Source: Bacteroidota bacterium
GTDB lineage: Bacteria > Bacteroidota > Rhodothermia > Rhodothermales > UBA10348
Direction of reading: 5' to 3'
DNA length: 8,475 nucleotides
Assembly: GCA_018623785.1 (NCBI GenBank)
Contig: JAAZVD010000053.1
Coordinates: 1-8,475, forward strand
Shown here: piece by piece, positions 1 through 5,424 of the stretch
How the letters are laid out: each line of letters begins with the position of its first letter
Numbering within the stretch: position 1 is the first letter of the stretch
The notes under the pieces: generated by a model
The model's input: the letters and a program-made list of their open reading frames with translations, nothing else
Told to the model about the DNA's origin: nothing
Databases searched by the model: none
Program-made: the position numbers and the translations under genes

Positions 1-184
1 CAATCTCGTCTCCTTCAATTTTACACTTATCGCGCGAAGCGTCGTCAAATGATCCATTGAGAAGGCTGCCGTGCGCGGGTGTGGATGCCTGGAGGAGTAG
101 CGATACGAAAAGCAGGAGTGCTGCTGCCCACTTGGGAGCTGCGTGAGAGCGGGTCATCATTCTTGAAACGGGAGTCGAAGTCAT
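1..184 (-). CDS. N-terminus of a secreted protein of unknown function (cut by window edge)
   Basis: Reading the minus strand from an ATG at 184 gives 61 codons open to the window edge, so the 3' part is missing. The translation has a clear Sec-type signal peptide: a basic start (MMTRSHAAPKW around residues 9-19), a hydrophobic core (AAALLLFVSLLLQA, about 20-33) and a likely signal peptidase I site after TPAHG. There is no cysteine near the cleavage site, so it does not look like a lipoprotein. The mature part begins SLLNGSFDDASRDKC; too little remains to name a family. Starts at 184, 160 or 157 are all possible; the later two give a more compact signal peptide, and none has a good ribosome binding site. 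It diverges from the gene at 673. The call rests on the signal peptide and the uninterrupted frame. Confidence 0.62.
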   Translation of the reverse strand, partial: MTSTPVSRMMTRSHAAPKWAAALLLFVSLLLQASTPAHGSLLNGSFDDASRDKCKIEGDEI

Positions 185-288
185 TTAATCAAGGCGCAAA
201 AGTGCCGTAATGCGTTGCAAAACAGTGTGTAGTCAACCGCAGCGCTGTCTAGAGACTGCAGTTCCTCACCCGTGATGCAAAAGTTGTG

Positions 289-420
289 CCAATTTGGTTG
301 TCAGTACGTCATCACACGTGGTCGATCCAACGTAAGCTGTGATCTGTCAGCCTTTGCTGCTGCACAAAAATGTGATCTGAACCAGATGCGGCTAACCATG
401 ATAGGTATCCCAATTTGGTT
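289..420. repeat. Pair of short direct repeats in the divergent spacer
   Basis: CCAATTTGGTT occurs exactly at 289-299 and 410-420. Between these copies TGTGATCTG occurs exactly at 339-347 and 371-379, 32 bases apart, about three helical turns. The second TGTGATCTG copy leads into a five-base dyad ATCTG-AAC-CAGAT at 375-387. Spacing on one face of the helix would fit a regulator site in a divergent control region, but the repeats are short enough to be chance. Confidence 0.3.
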
Positions 421-600
421 CTGTCGCACGGTTTTCGATGAAAATGGCCTATGCTTCGATAAGAACGGTCGTTGGAGTCAAGCATATTGGTATCGCAATC
501 GATACACTGCGAGTACCGAATCGCGACAGTGCTGCTGCGTGTACAAGCCCACTCGACACAGACATCGTATCCTTGACTCACATACGGATGCCTTCCGTCA

Positions 601-629
601 TTGACTTTTGGACCCGGTCCCGATAGCTT
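601..629 (+). promoter_or_regulatory. Possible sigma-70-like promoter for the gene at 673
   Basis: TTGACT at 601-606 matches five of six bases of the -35 consensus. After a 17-base spacer, TAGCTT at 624-629 is a weak -10 match (three of six). It lies 44 bases before the preferred ATG at 673. If used, the TTG at 601 would be part of a promoter and not a start codon. The weak -10 keeps confidence low. Confidence 0.22.
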
Positions 630-672
630 GCGCGGATTACATCCTGGTACCAAACCGAGCTTCTTGTCGGGC

Positions 673-2016
673 ATGCTGCGCGTTCTCTTCATCATATTAG
701 CTGTGGTCTTTGTCGCCCTAGGCATTGTGCTTGGCCAGCCGCTACTGTACCTCATAGCGTTCGCCCTGCTTGTTGCCGCGGGTTTGCTCGTGACACTCGG
801 CATGCGTAAGCGCCACAACGATGTGCCCGAGACGTTCATGCAAGCCCCCGAGCAGCCTGATGAGGACCTGGCTTCGTTGGGAATCCTTGACATCAAGCCC
901 CGTGTTTCGGGAACGGGTCAAGAGGTTCCGTCAGAGGATCAGGCCATAGCAGGAGAAGCGGATCCTCCGAACGTTGAGCCTGTGAAATCAGACGCGCCAT
1001 CCACCACGGCAGACCGATCGATTGCAGCTACGGCAGCACAGGCTCACGTTGCAGGCGTTTCAAAGGCCCGGACGCGACCGAAGAAAGCGCGCGTCATGGT
1101 TTCGGAGGCCTCCTCGGAAAGGAAAGCGGACGTTCTTGTGCCCTGCCTGAAATCTCTGCGGGCTTCTCTGGATGCGCATACCGTATGCCTTATCAGGCAA
1201 GAGGATGTACCATTACGCTACGACGTAGAGGTCATGATCAGCCAGAATTCCTACGCCCGCAGCGGAGGCACCTACTCGGCCAAAGAGCCCATGCTTTCCG
1301 GTCATCGAGCTCTTATTCCCGTCGTTTATCCGCGCGTAGGCCCCAACGGGTTTCCCAAAGCAAAGCTGGGGTACTACCATGAGCCCATCAATATTCGACA
1401 GGTGGCCATCGTGCCCGTGGTGCCCAAGCAGCACGACGAACTGTTCTTGCTGGTGGTGGACACTCTGCATGAGGATGGACTGGAGGCCGCCTCCGTTCGC
1501 ATTCTCCTAGAGCAATACGCCCGGCTCGTAACGACCATTCTCGACACGCTCGACACTAGTCCGCAAGCCGATGAGGCTTCCGGAGCACCCCGGCCTCGAC
1601 GGGAAATCATCGCCGACGAAATGGAACAGGCGCGTACCTTGTCGCATCCTTTGTCCTTGGCGCTGGTCTATCTGAACAAAGGGGAAGCCTTGTCGGGGGA
1701 CGGTGTAGGTGACGTCCAAGACCTCGAGGACCAATTCGAGTCCCGTTTGCGCTCCGTTGCGCTGGACGCTCGGATTGAGCGCTTCGGGGAGCTGACTTAC
1801 GGTATTTTCTACCACGGGGCCCACGACTCACTGGCTGATTGGGCCTCTCGGATCAAGGACGCTTTTCCCGAGGAGGAAAAGATATTTGAAGGGGGCGTCA
1901 GCATTGGGGTGGCGCCGTTTCAGGAGCGCCATGATGCTGCTGACGAACTGCGTTCGGAAGCAACGGCTGCTCTGCAAGAGTCGTTTGAGTCCGGGGAATG
2001 TGTTATTGTCGGGTAG
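673..2016 (+). CDS. Membrane-anchored GAF-like / degenerate GGDEF-like domain protein
   Basis: The frame is open from a TTG at 601, but the ATG at 673 is preferred: it places a hydrophobic segment at the N-terminus, giving 447 residues. Two membrane helices follow (about residues 1-20 and 23-43), ending at a basic stop (MRKRH). Next is a low-complexity Ala/Pro/Glu/Ser linker to about residue 150, then an alpha/beta region resembling a GAF fold (about 150-297, with the strand-like run VAIVPVV and the run LFLLVVD). The last 135 residues resemble a GGDEF fold: PLSLALVYL, then RFGELTYGIFY at about 370-380 where RYGGDEFAILL would stand, then FEGGVSIGVA at about 406-414. The GGDEF signature reads GELTY and there is no RxxD inhibitory site before it, so cyclase activity is unlikely. 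A role as a membrane sensor or scaffold is inferred. It ends 78 bases before deoB and may be transcribed separately. Confidence 0.72.
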   Translation: MLRVLFIILAVVFVALGIVLGQPLLYLIAFALLVAAGLLVTLGMRKRHNDVPETFMQAPEQPDEDLASLGILDIKPRVSGTGQEVPSEDQAIAGEADPPNVEPVKSDAPSTTADRSIAATAAQAHVAGVSKARTRPKKARVMVSEASSERKADVLVPCLKSLRASLDAHTVCLIRQEDVPLRYDVEVMISQNSYARSGGTYSAKEPMLSGHRALIPVVYPRVGPNGFPKAKLGYYHEPINIRQVAIVPVVPKQHDELFLLVVDTLHEDGLEAASVRILLEQYARLVTTILDTLDTSPQADEASGAPRPRREIIADEMEQARTLSHPLSLALVYLNKGEALSGDGVGDVQDLEDQFESRLRSVALDARIERFGELTYGIFYHGAHDSLADWASRIKDAFPEEEKIFEGGVSIGVAPFQERHDAADELRSEATAALQESFESGECVIVG

Positions 2017-2035
2017 CCGAGTGTAATCCCTGGCT

Positions 2036-2054
2036 AGCGTGGCGCTTCTTTTTT
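2036..2054 (+). terminator. Weak candidate intrinsic terminator
   Basis: A four-base stem AGCG-TGG-CGCT at 2036-2046 is followed by a T-rich run (TTCTTTTTT) reaching 2054, 20 bases after the stop of the GAF/GGDEF-like gene. The T-run is convincing, but the stem is too short for a strong terminator, so read-through into deoB is likely. Confidence 0.25.
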
Positions 2055-2063
2055 CGCGATTGA

Positions 2064-2088
2064 GGGAAAGACCCATCATCATTTTCCC
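2064..2088 (+). repeat. Inverted repeat just before deoB
   Basis: GGGAAA at 2064-2069 and TTTCCC at 2083-2088 are perfect inverted repeats around a 13-base loop, ending six bases before the deoB ATG. The left arm is the only purine-rich, Shine-Dalgarno-like stretch upstream of deoB, though it lies too far away (about 25 bases) to be a normal ribosome binding site. It could be an operator or a small leader hairpin; chance is also possible. Confidence 0.25.
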
Positions 2089-2094
2089 AGTTCC

Positions 2095-3270
2095 ATGATT
2101 TTCGTAACCGTCGTGATGGATGGCGTTGGCGTTGGTTGGCAGCCGGATGCTGACCAATACGGAGACCGTGGGGCAGATACACTGGGGCATGTGCTGGCCA
2201 CTTGCCGTCCCGCCCTGCCCAATCTGACGGCTGCCGGACTGGGATCCATTCGTGAATTGGCCGGCGTGCCGGCGTCCCCATCACCAAACGCTTCGTGGGG
2301 CCGCATGCAAGAGCAATCGGCTGGCAAAGATTCGACCACGGGTCACTGGGAACTGGCTGGCCTGACCCTGGATACGCCTTTTCCAACCTATCCATCAGGC
2401 TTTCCTGCAGACCTCATCGATACGTTCTGTCGCGAGGCCGGCGTGGCGGGTGTTCTCGGTAATCGGGCGGTGTCCGGAACGGTCATCATTGACGAGTGTG
2501 GGGACGCACATCGTAGCACCGGCCTTCCCATCGTGTATACATCTGCCGACAGCGTCTTTCAGATTGCGGCGCACGTAGACACGATTCCACTCGAGGATCT
2601 TTACCGCATGTGCGAGGCGGCGCGAAATCGTGTCTGTGTGAATGAGCACGCTGTGGGTCGCGTCATTGCTCGTCCTTTCGAGGGAGGGCCTGGCGCTTGG
2701 ACCCGCCTCTCTTCCAACCGTCGGGATTACTCGCGGCTACCCGAGCAGGCTCCGTTGCAGGCCATTCTTCAGCAGCGGGGCATTACCACGGTCTCCGTCG
2801 GTAAGGTGGCAGACCTCTTCGGCGGCATGGGATTCGATAGAACGACCAAGACCAGTGATAATGCGGATGGGCTTGCGGTTACTCTCAAGGAAATGCGGGC
2901 GGCAGACGGCCCCACCTTCATCTGGACCAACCTGATCGATTTCGACCAGGAGTATGGTCACAGGAATAACCCGGAGGGCTTTGCAGCAGCGCTGGAGGAG
3001 CTCGATGCAGTCATCCCAAGCCTGTTAGAGGCGCTACCCGAGGGCGGACGACTCCTGCTCACAGCGGATCATGGCAATGACCCTACCTTTCCGGGTACGG
3101 ATCATACCCGTGAATACGTGCCCCTTTTGTATTATGGTGGGGGGCAGGCGGTCCATCTCGGTACGCGGGCATCCTTTACTGATCACGCAGCCACGGTGGC
3201 TGCATTTTTCGGGTTGGAAACGATGTTCGACGGGTCCCCTTTCGAATCATTCTCCGGACAGAACACATGA
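2095..3270 (+). CDS. deoB: Phosphopentomutase
   Basis: This cytosolic Mn-dependent enzyme of the alkaline phosphatase superfamily interconverts (deoxy)ribose-1-phosphate and (deoxy)ribose-5-phosphate, feeding nucleoside sugars into central metabolism. At 391 residues it has normal family length. The metal and catalytic residues are all present: Asp9 in VVMDGVGVG; the phosphorylated Thr82 in GKDSTTGHWE; Asp284 and His289 in NLIDFDQEYGHR; Asp325 and His326 in TADHGNDP; and His337 in GTDHTREYVP. The family motif TSADSVFQIAAH is at 149-160, in the cap domain that lies between the two halves of the core (about 95-215). The ATG at 2095 fits the usual N-terminus; there is no clear ribosome binding site. 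Its stop overlaps the start of the first EutN-type gene as ATGA, implying translational coupling. This partnership with microcompartment vertex genes is the unusual point: it suggests the enzyme serves, or is packaged in, a sugar-phosphate-processing microcompartment. Confidence 0.96.
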   Translation: MIFVTVVMDGVGVGWQPDADQYGDRGADTLGHVLATCRPALPNLTAAGLGSIRELAGVPASPSPNASWGRMQEQSAGKDSTTGHWELAGLTLDTPFPTYPSGFPADLIDTFCREAGVAGVLGNRAVSGTVIIDECGDAHRSTGLPIVYTSADSVFQIAAHVDTIPLEDLYRMCEAARNRVCVNEHAVGRVIARPFEGGPGAWTRLSSNRRDYSRLPEQAPLQAILQQRGITTVSVGKVADLFGGMGFDRTTKTSDNADGLAVTLKEMRAADGPTFIWTNLIDFDQEYGHRNNPEGFAAALEELDAVIPSLLEALPEGGRLLLTADHGNDPTFPGTDHTREYVPLLYYGGGQAVHLGTRASFTDHAATVAAFFGLETMFDGSPFESFSGQNT

Positions 3271-3533
3271 TCCTCGGCAAAGTCATCGGCACGGTGTGGG
3301 CTACGCGCAAGGACGAGCAGCTCAAAGGCATGAAACTGCAATTGGTCCGGGAGATTTCGGAAGACGGTAGCGACAAAGCCCGCGTGGTGGTATGTGTGGA
3401 CAGCGTGGGAGCGGGCGTCGGCGAAACCGTACTTTTTGCCCAGGGATCCAGTGCGCGTCAGACCGAACTGACGCGTAACAAGCCAGTCGATGCCGTTATC
3501 ACGGCCATTGTAGATACACTCGACACGCCTTGA
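3267..3533 (+). CDS. EutN/CcmL-type microcompartment vertex (pentamer) protein, copy 1
   Basis: BMC-P proteins form pentamers that cap the twelve vertices of a polyhedral protein shell. This 88-residue protein has the family pattern throughout: MILGKVIGTVWATRKDEQLKG at the N-terminus, VDSVGAGVGETVLFAQGSSAR (residues 44-64) in the middle, and AVITAIVDTLD at the end. GAGVGE and GSSAR are the most conserved family segments and both are intact, so this is a canonical copy. The start ATG (3267-3269) overlaps the deoB stop (3268-3270), so translation is probably coupled and stoichiometry linked. Seven bases separate its stop from the second copy. A 17-base DNA identity near the 5' ends (3297-3313 and 3571-3587) fits origin by tandem duplication. 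No hexameric (BMC-H/T, PF00936-type) shell gene is in the window, so the partner shell proteins must be elsewhere, or the protein acts outside a classic shell. Confidence 0.94.
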   Translation: MILGKVIGTVWATRKDEQLKGMKLQLVREISEDGSDKARVVVCVDSVGAGVGETVLFAQGSSARQTELTRNKPVDAVITAIVDTLDTP

Positions 3534-3536
3534 GGA
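3532..3536 (+). promoter_or_regulatory. Ribosome binding site of second EutN-type gene
   Basis: GAGGA overlaps the TGA stop of the first vertex gene and lies four bases before the ATG at 3541. It supports that ATG as the start and suggests that ribosomes ending on the first gene restart on the second. Confidence 0.5.
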
Positions 3537-3540
3537 CCCC

Positions 3541-3837
3541 ATGAATCTGGGAAAGGTGACCGGTCGGGTCTGGGCTACGCGCAAGGATGGCAGTCTTGAG
3601 GGCCAACGCCTGCTCTTTGTGCAACCCCATGCATTTAGCGGCACTCCCGTAGGTGGGCGGATCGTGGCTCTCGATACCGTGGATGCCGGTGTCGGAGACA
3701 CGGTCATGTATGTATCTTCGACCGAGGCCACCATCCCGTTCAAGCCGCAACCAACACCAACGGACGCGACCATCGTGGGGATCGTGGACAGGGTAGATCA
3801 CGGCTCCGGAAGTTGGACGCCGACGCCAAAATCCTGA
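3541..3837 (+). CDS. EutN/CcmL-type microcompartment vertex (pentamer) protein, copy 2
   Basis: This 98-residue paralogue of the preceding gene starts MNLGKVTGRVWATRKDGSLEG, carries LLFVQPHAFSGTPVGG, which is closer to the usual family pattern than copy 1, and has VDAGVGDTVMYVSSTEAT at residues 47-64. It departs from copy 1 where GAGVGE-GSSAR would stand: GVGD replaces GVGE and SSTEAT replaces GSSAR. It also has a longer, polar C-terminal tail (GSGSWTPTPKS) after the common IVDRVD end. The two copies may occupy different vertices, form mixed pentamers, or have different binding roles; that is inference. It is the last gene of the plus-strand cluster and is convergent with pcm across 13 bases. 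Confidence 0.94.
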   Translation: MNLGKVTGRVWATRKDGSLEGQRLLFVQPHAFSGTPVGGRIVALDTVDAGVGDTVMYVSSTEATIPFKPQPTPTDATIVGIVDRVDHGSGSWTPTPKS

Positions 3838-3850
3838 ACGCTCGTGGCTA

Positions 3851-4510
3851 TCACTGGGTCTTGCCCAGCAGCGGTACAAAGCGGAAAGCCTCCATCGCTA
3901 CCCGGTCGAATTCATCCTCGCCCATACGTACGATATAGGTCATCATCTGCTGCTCTCGGCCGCCAACCGGGATGACCATGCGCCCTCCCGGCTTCATACC
4001 TTCCGGCAGTTTGAGCTGCTTAAGCAGGGAATCAGGCACATCCAGCGCTCCAGCCGTCACGATAATACCGTCGAACGGTCCCATGGACTCCCAACCCAGC
4101 ATCCCGTCACCGAATCGACAATTGGCTCGGTAACCCAGACTCCTCAGGAGGGGAGCCGTGTGCTCGTAGAGTCCCCGCACTCGTTCAATGGTGTATAACC
4201 GCGCACCCATCTCGCATAAAACAGCTGCTTGGTAACCACTGCCCGTACCGATTTCAAGGATCCGTTCGCCGGGCTTCGCATCGAGCACCTGGCTTTGATA
4301 GGCCACGGTAAAGGGTTGGGAGATCGTCTGTTTCATCCCAATTGGAAGGGCCTCGTCGTGGTACGCTCTGGCAAGAAAGGCCGGGTCCACAAAATGCTGG
4401 CGCTGAACGGTACCAATGGCCCTTAGGACCCGCTCGTTAATGATGCCCTTTTCACGCAGTTCTTCGACCAAGCGGGCCCTCCGGCGCTGGAACTTCCAAT
4501 CTTCCTTCAT
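3851..4510 (-). CDS. pcm: Protein-L-isoaspartate O-methyltransferase
   Basis: The enzyme uses S-adenosylmethionine to methylate L-isoaspartyl residues formed by spontaneous ageing of Asn and Asp, starting their repair; it acts in the cytosol. The 219-residue length is normal for the family. The signature QTISQPFTVAYQSQVL (61-76) contains the substrate-binding segment. Methyltransferase motif I is ILEIGTGSGYQAAVL (84-98). Further family elements are GDGMLGW (134-140), PFDGIIVTAGA (145-155), GGRMVIPVG (175-183) and the C-terminal FVPLLG. The preferred start is the ATG at 4510, three bases after the cdaA stop, so the gene is almost certainly cotranscribed with cdaA; no clear ribosome binding site is seen. 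Alternative names in the family (Pcm/PimT) describe the same activity. Confidence 0.95.
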   Translation of the reverse strand: MKEDWKFQRRRARLVEELREKGIINERVLRAIGTVQRQHFVDPAFLARAYHDEALPIGMKQTISQPFTVAYQSQVLDAKPGERILEIGTGSGYQAAVLCEMGARLYTIERVRGLYEHTAPLLRSLGYRANCRFGDGMLGWESMGPFDGIIVTAGALDVPDSLLKQLKLPEGMKPGGRMVIPVGGREQQMMTYIVRMGEDEFDRVAMEAFRFVPLLGKTQ

Positions 4511-4513
4511 GGC

Positions 4514-5314
4514 TTAGGTGGTGGTTGGCGCAGGTTCAGGTTCCGGCTGGAAACGGGAAGCCAGGGCCTCGACAATACGGCCACTCAGCAGCTCTGCACT
4601 GACATTCCTTCTAAGCTCTCCATCGCTGGCCGTGCTGATCTGCCCGGTTTCTTCAGACACCACAATGACGAACGCATCGGAGACTTCGGTCAATCCCACG
4701 GCAGCGCGGTGGCGCAGACCCAGGTTGGAGTCCAATTTCATACTGGTTGATATGGGCAGGATGCAGCGCGCTGCCTCAATTCGGGCATCCCGGATGATGA
4801 CGGCTCCGTCATGCAGGGGGTTCTGGGAATAAAAGATGGTTACCAGGAGGTCCCGACTGATCTGGGCGTGCAGTTGAGCACCCGTTTCAATGTAGCTGCG
4901 CAGCCCGGTAGATCGCTCAAATACGATCAGCGCCCCGATGCGCCGTTGGCTGAGGTCCTTGATGGCACCCACGATTTCGTCGATCCGCTCTTGCTGTGCG
5001 GGGGAGCGCATGAACCGGCGAACCAACGGATTCTGCCCGAGAAGCAATAGCAGTCGACGGATTTCGGGTTGAAAAAGAATGATGACGGCCAGTACGAACA
5101 CCTCGGAAATGGATCCAAACAAGGCGCGCATGATCGTCATGTTGGCAGCCGTGACGATCAACTGGATGATGTAGAGCGCAAGGATGCCCACGAAGATCTG
5201 AACCGCAATGGTTCCCCGCATCAACTGGTACAGCTTGTACAGGATGTAGGCCACCAAGCCGATCTCCAGAAGATCGACCACTCGGATGGGTATGACCCAG
5301 GGAATCAGCGTCAC
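4514..5314 (-). CDS. cdaA: Membrane diadenylate cyclase, CdaA type (c-di-AMP synthase)
   Basis: This enzyme condenses two ATP molecules into the second messenger c-di-AMP, which in many bacteria controls potassium and osmolyte uptake and cell-wall balance. The 266-residue protein has three membrane helices (about 12-32, 36-57 and 60-81), a short linker and a cytosolic DAC domain. Both catalytic signatures are present: DGA at 169-171 in NPLHDGAVII, and RHR at 201-203 in LGLRHRAAVG. The C-terminus ends in a Pro/Glu/Thr tail. The start is the GTG at 5314: an in-frame stop lies upstream and no ATG gives the full first helix. It sits 110 bases after folP and three bases before pcm. The Firmicutes-type regulator gene cdaR is not in the window. 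The product acts as a dimer in characterised homologues. Confidence 0.95.
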   Translation of the reverse strand: MTLIPWVIPIRVVDLLEIGLVAYILYKLYQLMRGTIAVQIFVGILALYIIQLIVTAANMTIMRALFGSISEVFVLAVIILFQPEIRRLLLLLGQNPLVRRFMRSPAQQERIDEIVGAIKDLSQRRIGALIVFERSTGLRSYIETGAQLHAQISRDLLVTIFYSQNPLHDGAVIIRDARIEAARCILPISTSMKLDSNLGLRHRAAVGLTEVSDAFVIVVSEETGQISTASDGELRRNVSAELLSGRIVEALASRFQPEPEPAPTTT

Positions 5315-5384
5315 GCGGTTGGATGGTTCGTGGCTGGCCGCGCACCGGGGAAATACGGCAATCGTCGATATACGAGCGCTGCAT

Positions 5385-5400
5385 CACCGCCTCGTCGGTG
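5385..5400. repeat. Small inverted repeat between folP and cdaA
   Basis: CACCG (5385-5389) and CGGTG (5396-5400) pair around a six-base loop in the 110-base folP-cdaA spacer. No T-run follows on either strand, so it is not an intrinsic terminator. It is a weak candidate for a processing or regulatory hairpin. Confidence 0.2.
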
Positions 5401-5424
5401 CGGACCGGTCATGGAGTATACGGT

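Larger units (their letters stand above)
185..672. other. Divergent intergenic stretch, no supported gene
   Basis: These 488 bases separate two divergent genes. Open frames here (such as 272-604 plus and 438-626 plus) have cysteine-rich or featureless translations that I do not recognise, so I leave them uncalled. Visible small-scale structure: an 11-base direct repeat CCAATTTGGTT at 289-299 and 410-420, a 9-base direct repeat TGTGATCTG at 339-347 and 371-379, an ATCACA/TGTGAT inverted pair beginning near 311 and 339, and a small hairpin GGCGC-AAAA-GTGCC at 194-207. I see no tRNA or other recognisable RNA gene. The region probably holds promoters and operators for the flanking genes, but none can be assigned firmly. 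Confidence 0.55.

Noticed and set aside
272..604. 110-codon open frame in the left divergent spacer
   Set aside because: Translation is rich in Cys, Arg and Gln without any recognisable domain, there is no ribosome binding site, and it overlaps another unconvincing frame.
438..626. 62-codon open frame before the sensor-like gene
   Set aside because: Starts plausibly (MKMAYASIRTVVGVKHIGIA) but shows no family motif or ribosome binding site and runs through the likely promoter at 601-629; kept as uncalled.
601..672. TTG at 601 as start of the sensor-like protein
   Set aside because: It would add 24 Pro/Gly-rich residues before a hydrophobic N-terminus, and the TTGACT there looks more like a -35 element; the ATG at 673 is preferred.
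185..672. tRNA, CRISPR array or insertion sequence in the left spacer
   Set aside because: No cloverleaf arms, no regularly spaced repeats and no terminal inverted repeats or transposase coding were found.
312..896. 194-codon minus-strand open frame
   Set aside because: Mostly antisense to the sensor-like gene, with Arg/Ser-rich composition typical of a shadow frame.
3297..3587. 17-base exact repeat between the two vertex genes as a mobile or regulatory repeat
   Set aside because: It encodes the shared WATRKD segment, so it reflects gene duplication and protein constraint and is not a separate element.
4917..5387. 156-codon minus-strand frame overlapping cdaA
   Set aside because: It is an alternative frame of cdaA; cdaA in its own frame has membrane helices and both catalytic motifs, while this one is His/Arg/Ser-rich without motifs.
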